Source: Taenia hydatigena
Lineage: Eukaryota; Platyhelminthes; Cestoda; Cyclophyllidea; Taeniidae
Direction: 5' to 3'
Length of the DNA stretch: 64,000 nucleotides
Assembly: GCA_036345935.2 (NCBI GenBank)
Contig: JADWOT020000003.1
Coordinates: 14,609,901 to 14,673,900, forward strand
Shown: positions 38,601 to 49,633 of the stretch, piece by piece
Numbering within the stretch: the first letter of the stretch is position 1
How the letters are laid out: each line of letters begins with the position of its first letter
The notes under the pieces: generated by a model
Databases searched by the model: none
Told to the model about the DNA's origin: nothing
The model's input: the letters and a program-made list of their open reading frames with translations, nothing else
Program-made: the position numbers and the translations under genes

Positions 38601-41600
38601 TTCCTGTTAACCATATATCTCTCTAATGCTAATTAATGGACTTTAAGTAGTGTGTTTGGTGATGTGACAAAATCGCCTAGAGGTGAGGCACCTAAATGGA
38701 TATGCGCACTTGAAAGACCGAAGACAGTTATAAGCCTGTACGCAAATAATCATCCAAGCCACGGTGACCTGCAGTCTACTCCCACTGCACCTGTCAGATC
38801 TAGATGCAGGGTGCTTGATCAGGACATCACTTGTTGTGAAATCACACAAGAGACTGGAACGACCGTGCATGTGCATTCAGGATTTTGGAGGGCCAACATA
38901 TGTTAGGTTTCATGAGGTCTGCTAGGATGACCGAATCGTACTGGCGAATCTTGTTTAAAGATGTGTGTGAATTTTAGCTGGAGGCTCAGAAAGCAATTTT
39001 TCGTTTCAGTTTCTAATGTAAACTTCAAAGTTAGGGATCGGCTTAAATAAGCTTTGTAATTAAGTCCTTGTACAATTGAACCACATTAGTATTATGGGCA
39101 CAGTGGCATTGAGAAGCTGTAAGATTTTAAGGTGTTAAAGTACTTCTCCAGCATTGCCACAAATTTAGCTGTATACTATTAAGAAGTTGATAAGCAGTTT
39201 AACTAGTGAGCCGAAACCTCCTAAATGAGGATGCGGTGGCTGACCATGATTTGAAGCTCTACAAATGCCCATATTCACAATCGTAACGCAAATTTGTGTC
39301 TCATCAACAACTATGTCATCAATTCGCCAGGATCAAATGAGGCAAAGTCTTCCTCAAACACAAAACCACTAGAATTTTTTCGTACTTAGTAAAAGTTCGT
39401 GGATCATTTACGCAAACCTCGCGGACTCTTGCCAGGTGGGTTAAGCACAACATAGCTGCAGGACATTAACGGTTGTCTTGTAAAGTACTTCGGCTTCATC
39501 AAAGGACTTGGAACCGCTATTGACTTCAGCAAAATGGACAAACGGAACGGAGGATCTATCTTATACCCTCATGAATTCCCACAACTTTAGTGGCTAAAGC
39601 TGAACCCATCAATTATCGGTTATTTTGCAGTCTGAGGTTTTTTATTTCACACTCTTCTTAAAGTAACCTCTGGCTGCATGATTTTGACTTGGATTGCATT
39701 AAAAAATTCCATACAACGCACCATTTGGTTTAAGTAGAGAAGCATTTGTCATATTTTAGATTTTAATAGGTGCGAGACGTGAGTTCCTACCTGACGGTCC
39801 ATTATTGAACGGTAATGAAGTGCGTCCGTCCACGTCCAGCATTGGTAGTACTTGTTTCCGCGACCTCCGTGTGAACAAAGCCTGGTATCCTCTCAACCAG
39901 GCTGAAATTAAGGCTGCTGGCACCGGAGGCTATGTGATCAGCATAAAAGGTTCCGGTGACAATCGCGACGCCTGCTCTGATCTCACTCCTTGCCCGTCTG
40001 ACGCTCAGTGTCCGGGCCAACTTACCTGTGTTCCCACCTGGAAACCAGCCGCAAACTATATGTGCCTGTACGTTTGTCTTGCTTGGGAGGAGGTCTATTG
40101 TTAGCCCTCAGGAGACCTGAATGCTAGTAGGGTCTACGGAAACTGAGAAGTCCAGGCAGCTGAACATGCAATTAGGCTAATTTGTAGTCCTCTTCTTCTC
40201 GATCATTTATTCGGAAATCCTGATGGTTGTCCCTTTATTTTGCCTAGAACGATTCTTCTGATAAGTTATTTAAGCCTCTTGAGTAGCTCTTTGGTGGAAA
40301 GAAGGGCTGCAAGACCATGAACATGCTTGGTGGGGCATGATGCCAGGACGGTGACTGGCACTTCGAAGGCTGAAAACGTCATGCAGTTGGACGGACTTTT
40401 CCAGCCTCCGTTAATTGTTCTTGTCCGCATTAGCAACACTTCACTTGGGCGTAACCTGACCAATCGTACCATGTCTACTCTGCCAATCCCATCTAGATTT
40501 GGCCTATCAGCTCAAAGGCCTATTCAACTTTGCATTTAGTGCAGTTAATTCTGTTTTACTCATCAGATGCAAGCCCGGCTGCATTGAAGAGCCCGGGAAT
40601 AAGTGCTACTGCTTGGCAATTTGTTCGCGATCTTCCTGCCAGAACAGTGGCACCTGTAGGCTTTCGGCAAAAGACAGTCGAGGGTTTGTGTGTATCTGTC
40701 CACCAACCCACTTTGGTCTGTACTGTGAAGAGGAAGTTATGCGTACTGGACTCAACGTTGGAGCCTTTGTGGGAATAGTGCTTGCAGTTCTTTCCTTCGT
40801 AGGTAAGATCGTCTTGTTTTAATGGCAATAATCCATGAATACATAAGTGGGCAAGTTAGTCACTTTGCATGTTCATGAAGTCCCTTGATCTCATAAAGAA
40901 CTCATTTATGTCCAGAAATCACTGCAATAATAACTATTTTTGATATTATAAGTAAACAATCAAACCCAATGCACATTCTTTCTCACCTAGCTTTGATCTT
41001 CTAGCTGTCTATTCCGTCTCACATGTGATTAATTAATGGCAATATCAAGAAGTGATGATGAGCATCACATTGAAAATATCACAAGGGGAATACGGAGGAT
41101 GAGGAGGGGACTGAGAATAGGTTTTTTTTACAAAACTTGGAAGCATATCATATGGAGCAGAATGATCTCGGATCCAACTCTTCGGCCATTAGCATACGGA
41201 AAACTCTTCGTGGATAATTCTTCTCATCACAGTAAATACAGTGTTGCGAGGATGCAGTAGTGGGTGGTGTGGTAAGATAGCGGATTGTTTGGAATATTCG
41301 CCTATACATTTCTTTAGCTTGACGACCATCAAACTGTATGCATGATCCGCTAGTCATCAAAAGCTGGCCAGTTAGTCATATAGTCACTTCGCCGGACAGC
41401 CAGCCAGGCTAGCGGTAAGCGATCCCGTCTAAACAGCGATTTTCATATTGCGGGAGGGATGGGGAACAACAAACTGGTCTTTTAAGGTCGCTCTCACCTG
41501 TTGATTTATGGCATTAGAGTTGGACCCATTAGCCCAGTTGTTTACACGGCTTCCCCGCCCCAGTTGGTGCAGTTGTAAACATTGATGAAAGCTCTCCACA

Positions 41601-44600
41601 CTTTAATCCTTATTCACTTAAGCAATAGTAACACGTAACTCTGGAGGGGATCGTTTGGTGTGGCATTTAGCGGAAACCTTACTAACTGTTGTGTTTTTAC
41701 TTGTCCAGGACTGATAATCGGCGTGGTAATTTGGCGATGTCGCAGAAAACATGCTCCTCCGCAAATCTCGCCGGACAAAGATCTCCGAGAGCACGTCATG
41801 CCGTATGCTGAGCAAGCAGGTAGAGCAATCCATTCACTTCCTCTCAATGCCTTTACCAGTACTGGTAATGAATGCTGTTTTCTTACGGTGCCATAGAGTC
41901 CAGAACTCAATCGTTAGAAGTGGCGTACCTATAGTGTTGTCCTGGCAACATGGAACTTGCTTTGTAGTTTTGTATTTGCCTCTGCAAACGTTGGGCTTAT
42001 GCTAACCTTGTATTTGATTAGAAAAAAAGAAGCTTTTTGGTAGCAGATATTGTTGAGCAAGAACTGTGACGATTAAACTCTTCTCACTACCTTTTGCATT
42101 CGTGGGCTGTGTTGTGATTGAACAAGACCTCCGTTATCTGGATGTGGTTCTATGATAAATGACAATGAATTTCGAACCAAGTTGACCCTTTCGGGTTTAT
42201 AAAGAAGAAAAATAAATTTTAGAGAATGGGAACCGTATGCTCTTTTCAAAAAAGCCTTCCTCCTAAAACTATGCCTAATTGGCATTGTTCCAGGATGGCT
42301 GAACCATCCAAGGACAACCTACCTTATTTTATCATCAGTGTTGACACTGATGAATCCGTACTCTTTCCCTGCTTTGGTCGTCATTATGAATCCAGAGGGA
42401 AGTTAAGTATCCAAATTCCATCACATGAAATTATGCGATTCTGGAAATTGTGCCTCTGTTTGGTCAAATAACCCTTCGCCTCATGCGCTATTCAACTAAT
42501 TGGCGCTATTCAAGAGGAAAACTTTACCCTGGTATCCAGTGCTAAAACTGAATGGTTGCACTGTGGTCACTATTCTTCCGGAAGCACTCGTCGCCTGTGC
42601 GTAGGTTAGGCGAACAGGATCAGGGAACCTTTCTCCCTGCTAGATGAAACCCATGGGAATCACTGCTATGCCGTGAGTTACAGAAAACCACGACCTGGTT
42701 TTTTATTAAAATGCAGTCTAATGGCTGTGGAAACTTACACTATTCATTGTCTTGCTGTCAAGTTACTACACCGTAATGTACCCTTTATATTCTGATAACA
42801 CAGACGTCCACGGGTTCGTGTTTCGCCGCTTTGTGTCCAAGGAACTTCGTTTATTTTCCTACAAATATAGTCTGTCATCTTACTTAATGGTGATTGGACT
42901 ACGCGGATCCAGTTTTACGAACCATGTCTAGTACCATCGCAGCAAAATGCCTTGAACTCCTTGAATGGCTCTCGTAGTTTTGACTTAAGTCAGATGCCAT
43001 CAAAATTTCAAATTTGTCCCACTTTTTACAGAGTTTGTTAAAGGAGAATCGCGAAAAATTTACTACAGTGATAATTACGGTGGGCGGTGCTTTAAGCAAG
43101 AAGGCGAAATCCATAACCCATTTCCTAAATTTGACCTCGACATTTTGTTGGCCATGGGCGGCATTTTGATGATTTATTTAGTTGGATGTTCAGGGTTCAT
43201 CACGAAAATCAGCATAACTTTTTAACTGACGCATTAATTCCGCCTCTCACATTTTCTTTTTTGTTATTCATTCTTAAGATTTGGCTTTAAAACCATCCTC
43301 CAAAGTGTGCCTGTATTATCCATTAAAATTGCCCACTTTCTCACATTTAGAGGGGATCGACACCCACAGCTTTGATGAAAGGATGTTTAATGCGGTTAAT
43401 TCTCCCAAGCCAACAGCTCCACGTAAGTTGTCCTTATTTATCACAAAGAATTCACACACTTTGATTTCCGTTTGTTTGAATACAACTTGCTTGTGGAAAG
43501 TCTTCCGGTCGATTGTGTCAGTACACTAATGAAGCCGGAAGTCTTCCATCAAAGTGGCCGTAAGCCAGTTCAGCAAGAAAGGAGGTTTGCTGGTACACAG
43601 AGGACCTAGGAGGCTACGGGTACGACGGGAGGACTGTAATCGAAATGCAGCCAAAAAACCGCAGACTGAATAGGAACATTAAAATAAATACCAAAATGCT
43701 ACAGCAATATGGCATGCAGTTAGTCTGCTTCATTTATTGCCCATTTAAGAGAGGTCAGGATGAATAAGTAGGAGAAGTACCTACAATCTTCAATTTTACC
43801 TTCATTAGTTTAATTAGCTAATCCTTACAAATCGTATGATTGGTTAGCAATACCGGCCATTTTAATTGACCTTTTGGAGTCATCACTCTCAGGTAGGTTC
43901 AGTCTTTTACCTCTGGTGGTGGTGGTGGTTGTTGTTGTTGCATCCTTCTTTTCATTACGTTTTTGGTTTTTAGTGATGTCTGGGAGCGGTAAACCGTTTT
44001 CGTCGGCTCCTTTTATTGGCTAAAACACCGATTTGCGCAGTTAGTCTAAGAGAAAAGGTTCTTTTATGGAATGATTTGATGTAATTCTTTGCGCAGTTGA
44101 GTCCTTTTACCGTTTCTAGAGGTGAATTTTACGCGTCAGCAAAAGCAATACTTCTGACATTTATGGGATTTCGAGTCATCCCTGAAACCGTTATATGGGG
44201 GTGGAAAAGTTTATCATGAATGCACACGGGGTCTGGATAGCTATAAAGCTGACCAACACGCTATTGACACCAGGACGCCCACCCAGCAACGCGAACTGAG
44301 TCACCTTAGTTACTATTTCCCTTCCTGAACTTTCATCCCAATTTATTACGTTGAGGGGGGAGGACCCATTTACTTAATGGCTCGCACGGATTCCACATCT
44401 CATTTGATGTGGGATGGTTGCATCACTGGCGTTAAAAAAGGGTGAATGTTTTCCAGAATTATATGTTTAATGGAGAGGCATCGCAAAACATGAGGCACCC
44501 ACTATTGACGTATTCACAATCATCTCTGGGTAATACATTTTTGTCATCGTATGCCACACTGGCAACGCACATCCAACTCCACTCTTAGAGCTGACAACCT

Positions 44601-47600
44601 CGGTTGTCTACTCACGATACGCGAATTCAAATTCGGCGGAAGGCAGTCGGGTACACGGCGAAAATTATCGTAAAATGCAACCCATTGTATTGAGCCCTGC
44701 TCGAAACCGCAGGATCTTGAAACCAAGGAAATTTTCACTTCCCTTTCCCTACAACCTCTGCTCGATCTTTGTTTTAAAATGCTATTCAGTTCATTTTAGA
44801 ATTCCTCCGTGCTTAAGGCAACATCTTAGTCACCAAATTTTGTGTTCATCATGGCAAGTTCGCTAATCTCCATTTGAAATGTTAAGTTTGTCTATAAATT
44901 CTCGTGCATTTTTGCTAACTGACATTTCCATGTGTTTCCTTTTTGGTCAGTATTCTGGGAAATACTTTCTCAGCCAACATCACTAGAACTCCTTCTATTT
45001 TTAATTTGCAAGTCTCCTGGGTCTCATGATTACTTAGCACCCAATTTTATTGCGGAATGTACCGTCTTTCGTGTGGCAGCTTCATTTTTCAGGTTATAGC
45101 CACATGCTTGCATGAAAAAATGCCTGCCTGCCTGCCTTTGGGCACCGTGAAATGTTTTATAAAGCCTTCATATCAGCTCTACTGTAAAGAATATTCTAGG
45201 AGTTCTTAATTAAATAGATATTAATAATTTTGCTAGGTGTTTGCGTCACTCAGAGGTTAGTGCGTTTATTTGGCTTTAAAGTTGACTCCACGTACAACTC
45301 AATTCTCTAATTTACCAAAGGCAGAAGATTAGTTCAGCAGGGAAGTTGTACTATAGCGCCCCGAGACTTCTCTCAAGACGGAAGAAGGATACCACTCGGG
45401 TAGACCAGGTATTGTCGACATATAGTAGGCTTTGGTGGCTAAAGGCATGGCTTGGAGTCCAGGAGAGGTGAAAGTGTGGAGCCTTCATGCGCTTCATTAC
45501 CGAAACTGAGTGTTAAACAACTGGCGTATTGCGAAATGTCCTCCCTTGAAGCTCCCCCTTGTCGACATACCGCGTCAGCCATCACAAAGTGCTCAGGGCT
45601 GTAAGAGAATCATTCCTGGACCAACCATTGCAGTCACCAAATTCTAATGCAACTGAGAAGGTGGCTCATCGCAACGTCACTGATGCCCCTTGGCAATTTC
45701 ACCAGATCTAGAGTTTCGTTCTGCTATGGACCTGTATTGGGGAGGGGAAGAACCTGTTGGCCATCTTATATGCGTATCTCAAGTTGTAGGAATACTGACC
45801 TACATTCATACAAAAAGAGATATGAGGATATGTTTTCCCTTCCGTTTCTCCTTTATACTTTATTTTCACACTGCTGCCTAGCCATATCTATCTGGGTTCC
45901 ATCCTACTGGTATAGGTGGAGGAGACATCGCGAGTGCACATCCTTGAAGTCTTCAAACGAGCGCAGTAGACACAGCCATGACGAATCGCGGAACTGAGGT
46001 ACTTTGCCAAAAGTCAACGTTATTTTCAGCCCTATCGTTAAGGATCATCACCGGCTCTCCATCTGCAGCAAGGTTTAGGACACGGCAGTAGAAATCGGAA
46101 TAGTTGTTCTTTAAGGCAGGGTTCACTTTCCGCTGTTCCCTGTGTGGCGCATCGAGCCTTTCCTGACTATGAAAGAAGACATAATACTGGAGTAGAAAGT
46201 GGCTATCGTCACAGCCCGAAGGTCAGGCCGTTTGGCGGAAGTACACTGGTGAAGACTCTAAATAATTAGGGCGTTGAAGCATATTTTTGCGATCCCAAAT
46301 CCTCTATTCCACTTTCTTCTCATTCATTCAATAATTCGTCTTTACGGTCTCATCATTTTTGTCCTCTTTTTAGCCTCCGTTATTCATTTAATTAAAAAAA
46401 AGAACTGCTTTGTGTAATTTGCCGAGGTACGGTAAATCTCGACGTTCCTGGTAATTTACACCCTAATTTGTTTATGCCCAATTTATGCATCGAGGCTTCA
46501 CTAGTCTCCTGCATGCGCTAACACATTTTAAAAGGACTATGTGAAAGCTGCATTTTCACTGCCCTCGAGAGTCCCTCTGTGATTGTCGTTGCTCTAGGCT
46601 ACTAGGGCCATAACAAAAGTTTGGATCCGTATTAGCCAAACGTGTGTACGGAATACTTTTTTGTCTTCTGTTAAACAGTTCATTCATTTTGGAGATGCTG
46701 GAGCAATAAGGCATAAATACGGGATTAGACAAATGAGCAGCCATTGCTAACTTTCTGTGGTCAACTTTCGCGCTGAAAGTAGCCCTAATAAAGAAGTTCG
46801 TTGAGTTTTAGATCAACGGTAATAGAATGGATAGATGTTAGCCCTAAATATTAGCTTTTCAGCGGCAGATATTTTCGTTTGCACCGCAGAACAAGTTGTG
46901 CCTGCCTTGAAAGCGTAGGATGGAGCAATGGATCCTTCGTTCGCTTTACTCACAATAGACGAAGTACAAAGGATGCGTCTAATTTCGAATTGGTTGGTTA
47001 GGCGGTCAATCGCTAAGTCGGGGAGCAGTCTCATGCAAACATCGTGTTTTTCGACTGCATCTAAGAGGCGGGCTGAAGTATATCTAGGCCTTGCAATGCG
47101 CAACATTTACAAGAAACCATTGAAGGCGGTACTAATGAGCTTCACAGGAGCTTCTCAAAATACCAAATTTGTGTGTCCAGATTTGAGAGACGGTTATTTA
47201 AGTGGCATAAGTAAGGCCTTATTGCTAACCAGCAAGTGATCAAATGCACAAATGTCCATTCAGTAAACAGGTCCCTCATTTAAGCGGCATTCTTATTACT
47301 CTTCATGTTTACTCCTCCGTAGTGTCTGTAGTAACACCATTTGAGCGATAAATGTGCTTCCATTGATTTTGAGGGATCACCTGTCGATGTCGTTTTGTAT
47401 CAATTAAGGCTGACCGATGCTCCATACCGGGAGGATTTGTATGTCATTTTACTACGCTCCCTTCCCATCCTCTCTGATGGCATCTCAATGCCAAGCAGCC
47501 GCTCCTTGGGCCTACTTTTGCCTTCCATCAGCGTGAAGCATCAATAAATTTTCGTTTCCGGTGTAATTTTTCCTACGCATTTCCCACATGGAGGCGTTCA

Positions 47601-48403
47601 AATCTTCCACTTCTGGCCTCACTACTTCACTCGCCATTATGCATCCCGGTTATGACTACAACCGAATCGTCATTTCCTGCCAATTATCAATCCACAGTAA
47701 TTGATATTTTGGCACAATATCCAGTCGGTGAAAATTGAAATGCTTAGTTAACAATCTAATGTCAGAGTCAGCCTCTGAAGACGGTGTCGGCTTGAATGTT
47801 AGCCACCGACGTGATTTGACCAAACCTCCGTGCTACCAGCATGGCAACTAAGCCCCAGGAGACGTGGACTTATGCTCAGCAAAGAAAACCCCCAACAGCC
47901 CTTTAAAATTATCTCTTGGCAGCCACCTTTTTTCTTGAATATGCCTTTTCTGTCAAATTCTTTTCCACGCATGCGTGGTGCATGATTGCGCACTCTGAGT
48001 ACTAACTTTGCCTGCCTTTTGTAAATATGAGTGTTATCTAGGGTCTACCAACAATTTATCTTGCCTCCATCTAGCTAGAACACGTTCCATCGCTGGAACA
48101 GAAGGTAGAACTACTGTTACTCCTACTACGGCAGCGGCGACAACCTCTTCAGACTTCTCTAACTTTGGAAAGGAGTTGAGGGCTCAGCTCAAGGATAAAC
48201 TGACTGATGTACCCGATTATACGTTGGACTACGGCTACGAAGGTGGCAGTGATGAGGAGGGATTCACTGCTGAAGCCGCGTCCAGTCTAGTTCACCCTGA
48301 AACCTCGTCTGGATTCATTGATGGTGGAGGGCCATTCGGTGACACATTTGATGCTCTATACGAACTCTCGGATGGAGAACACTATTCCAGAGACAATCAT
48401 TGA
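17749..48403 (+). CDS. CadN: Classical (type III, DN-cadherin-like) cadherin
   Basis: A single-pass adhesion receptor linking cells to catenins and actin. Recognised exons: 17749-18043, 18248-18510, 19713-19918, 20646-20865, 21030-21141, 21980-22106, 22184-22437, 22514-22800, 22878-23094, 23178-23461, 24620-24759, 24837-25299, 25389-25542, 25620-25870, 26065-26223, 26292-26501, 27028-27300, 27564-27727, 28290-28461, 28544-28846, 28956-29254, 29376-29671, 29980-30100, 31072-31355, 31424-31572, 32048-32425, 35217-35610, 36050-36418, 36650-36933, 38083-38332, 39760-40067, 40567-40802, 41709-41819, 43351-43422 and 48075-48403. That is about 8.43 kb of coding sequence and about 2,810 residues. All joins are in phase except 30100 to 31072. 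Order: signal peptide, about 15 cadherin repeats, primitive classic cadherin domain, EGF, LamG, EGF, LamG, EGF, membrane helix, p120- and beta-catenin-binding tail. This is the insect/invertebrate N-cadherin architecture. Introns hold several repeats, and the 4.65 kb last intron separates the two halves of the tail. Confidence 0.92.
20270..20380 (+). repeat. Possible short dispersed repeat (tRNA-head SINE-like), intronic
   Basis: The text 'GTGGGCGAGCGGCTGAGCG' resembles a tRNA box A context. The following 'gtgtttttgaagtcttctcg' resembles the segment at about 30905-30930. Only two copies are seen and no box B is certain. Confidence 0.25.
30543..30580. repeat. 17-bp perfect tandem duplication in a cadherin intron
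   Basis: ACTCTGTGGACTATTCA occurs twice back to back (30543-30559 and 30560-30576), with a partial third copy. There is no apparent function. Confidence 0.9.
30870..30990 (+). repeat. Second copy of the possible short dispersed repeat
   Basis: It shares 'gtgtttgaagtctt' and similar flanking text with 20270-20380, in the same orientation, within the intron between the two PCCD exons. Confidence 0.25.
32426..35216 (+). other. Large intron of the cadherin gene (2.8 kb)
   Basis: It splits EGF1 between phase-2 ends. Short open frames such as 33911-34120 do not fit the phase or domain order. Nothing else is recognised. Confidence 0.6.
37340..37745 (+). repeat. Dispersed repeat, copy 1, in a cadherin intron
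   Basis: It resembles 41026-41280. Shared blocks in order are an 'atcacattaaaaa/gaaaa' block, a 'gaatgaggatga' purine-rich block, 'AAAACTTGGAAttatatttTATGGAGtAGAAaGttCTC', and a 'ggaacaactctttgtg..agttcttt' block. No coding function is recognised. An open frame here (37727-37942) is not cadherin coding, because joining around it keeps the phase. Confidence 0.45.
38333..39759 (+). other. Intron of the cadherin gene (1.4 kb)
   Basis: It lies within LamG2, both ends phase 0. The phase-0 acceptor at 39759 gives ILIGARRE, a LamG beta-strand. Nothing else is recognised. Confidence 0.6.
40743..41738 (+). other. Cadherin gene: transmembrane helix, split by an intron
   Basis: A hydrophobic run, NVGAFVGIVLAVLSFVG then LIIGVVIW, is encoded at 40758-40802 and 41709-41732. 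It is followed by the basic stop-transfer RCRRKH. The intron (40803-41708) falls within the membrane segment. Confidence 0.88.
41026..41280 (+). repeat. Dispersed repeat, copy 2, in the intron that splits the membrane helix
   Basis: Same-orientation partner of 37340-37745; the best shared block is AAAACTTGGAAgcatatcATATGGAGcAGAAtGatCTC at 41136 onward. It is diverged, so probably old. Confidence 0.45.
43915..43940. repeat. (GGT)n/(TTG)n simple repeat
   Basis: A short run of GGT triplets passing into GTT triplets in the last cadherin intron. Confidence 0.85.
45352..46260 (+). mobile_element. TRIM-like element, two LTR-like ends, no coding capacity
   Basis: The proximal end (45352 on) reads 'TATAGCGCCCCGAGACTTCTC' followed by 'gacggaagaagga..cactcgggtaga..' and 'ggcatggcttggagtccagg'. 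The distal end (about 46140-46260) reads 'tgtggcgcatcgagcctttcc..atgaaagaagacataatactggagtagaaag' and 'cccgaaggtcaggcc', in the same orientation and order. Distal text is preceded by 'ggGTTCACTTTCCgctg', as in the FOXJ1-flanking cluster. The internal part includes 'aactgagaagGTGGCTcatCGCAACGTCACTGAT' (45651), nearly identical to 49944 on. It lies in the 4.65 kb last intron of the cadherin gene. Confidence 0.55.
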
Positions 48404-48575
48404 TATCTTACCCCTGTCACTTAGCTTATAATGCCTGTACGAATACTTCACTGCCTTTATGTAGCTGGAATAATTCTGGAGGTTCAAGTTATGGGAGGGC
48501 TTTTATTTTTGCAAAGGCCGTAAGGTCGTTAGCACTCCTTGAAGCCGCGTATTACATTGGATCTAAACCTGACTA

Positions 48576-48581
48576 ATTAAA
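48576..48581 (+). terminator. Candidate poly(A) signal ATTAAA for the cadherin gene
   Basis: The variant signal ATTAAA lies 173 nt after the cadherin stop codon, and I saw no AATAAA closer to the stop. Assignment is by position only. Confidence 0.3.
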
Positions 48582-49633
48582 TAGGGTGGCTTTTTTCCCC
48601 GATCTCTCTCTGAAATTCCATGTGGGATCCCCCCAAAAACGCCTTGGGCACAACCACTTTTCACCGGTTGTCAAATGAGAATGCTTGATTTCACTTGATT
48701 GGAGGTGGATTGGCACTGATACGTGGAGATGGTATCGTGGAGCTCTGAGTCCTCCCTGAGATTTGGAAGAGGAGAACTTGAGTCTTCTTTTGAGCATCGT
48801 CTCGGGTGCTCCTCTTGGTCACGCTTACGCTTTAATGACAACGCGTCCTCATGCGAACTGTGAGAAGAGGCCGAAGTTTAGATGATGAATATGCAAATGA
48901 GGTGGATCTGGTCGGCACTTCTGACTAGTGTGTTCTCTGGAGAAAGAATCCATAAGGCTAACGCATTCTCTATACTCGTTGCTTGCGTTGGTGATATTGA
49001 CCTAAAAGCAACTTTATTTCCTTCTAGAGAAGCGCGGTTAAGCCTTCTTTGAGGTCAGATGTGATTTTAGTCAATCTCGATCTCGATCCACCAGTAGTCA
49101 TTGTGTAAAACTCTCCTGCAGTGAGTACTTGCAGTATTAGCCATCGACGCTTGATCTTGAGGTGGCCTTAATATCGAATAAAACAAGCATATATATATGT
49201 ATATTTTCAGTTTTGTGGACCCTCAAGACCTTGCTTTTGTGTATCTGCTGAGTGGCGTGGCATCCAGGGCATGCCAGTTACCCCGAGCCCTTCTGTACGC
49301 CGAAAATGCATACTGTGACTTCTTTTGTCCTCCAGAGTGTCTAGGGACGCTACATTTGGGGCAGTGCTGGGAATGCTGAATGCAATTTCCAGGTCCTAGA
49401 CTAACGGTGGGTGTTAAGAATCCCATTATCCGCTCAGCAACCAATTACAAGACAGTTTTTTTAAAAAAAAAAGATTATTTTGTTGAATTAAAATGGCTAG
49501 TTGACAGACAATTAAGTCGTAAATCATTTTTACTAATGCAAATCGCCGATCACCCTCCCCCCCTCCCCACGCGACCTGTCTCGGTGTTTCACGGTCCTTT
49601 TGCCTTCTAAACTACAGCCTATGGAATGTATGG
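48582..49633. other. Intergenic stretch, no gene recognised
   Basis: Only short, non-conserved open frames occur between the cadherin 3' end and the next TRIM-like element. Confidence 0.5.

Larger units (their letters stand above)
32380..40736 (+). other. Cadherin gene: alternating EGF-like and laminin-G modules
   Basis: EGF1: CLSPDACLNGGFC at the end of the 32425 exon, completed 2.8 kb later by CECPPGFTGPRCE. LamG1: exons 35217 and 36050, with a DDDSWHQIDL strand and MVLMVDAC. EGF2: CLNIEGQDVC, then CWESNGRAKCSCKAGF. LamG2: exons 36650, 38083 and 39760, with DGTLVYLGG, LNDGAWHHVRVHR, ILIGARRE and CFRDLRVN. A Cys-rich stretch and EGF3 (CQNSGTC ... CICPPTHFGLYCEE) end at the membrane. The order matches Drosophila N-cadherin. 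Confidence 0.85.
43423..48074 (+). other. Last intron of the cadherin gene (4.65 kb)
   Basis: Phase-1 intron between the p120-type and the beta-catenin-binding parts of the tail. It holds the TRIM-like element and a triplet repeat. Open frames inside it (such as 46928-47239) have no recognised domain and do not continue the cadherin frame. Confidence 0.6.
41739..48403 (+). other. Cadherin gene: cytoplasmic catenin-binding tail
   Basis: The juxtamembrane part (exons 41709 and 43351) reads DLREHVMPYAEQAEGIDT, aligning with the D-x-R-E-x-x-x-x-Y-x-x-E-G-G core of classical cadherins that binds p120-catenin. The last exon has DYTLDYGYEGG and, after an acidic Ser-rich linker, GPFGDTFDALYELSDG. 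These correspond to L-R-x-Y-x-Y-E-G and W-G-P-R-F-x-K-L-A-x-M-Y-G of the beta-catenin-binding region. The two tail parts are separated by a 4.65 kb intron. Confidence 0.85.

Noticed and set aside
46928..47239. 103-codon open frame in the last cadherin intron
   Set aside because: No known domain and no splice sites that keep the cadherin frame.
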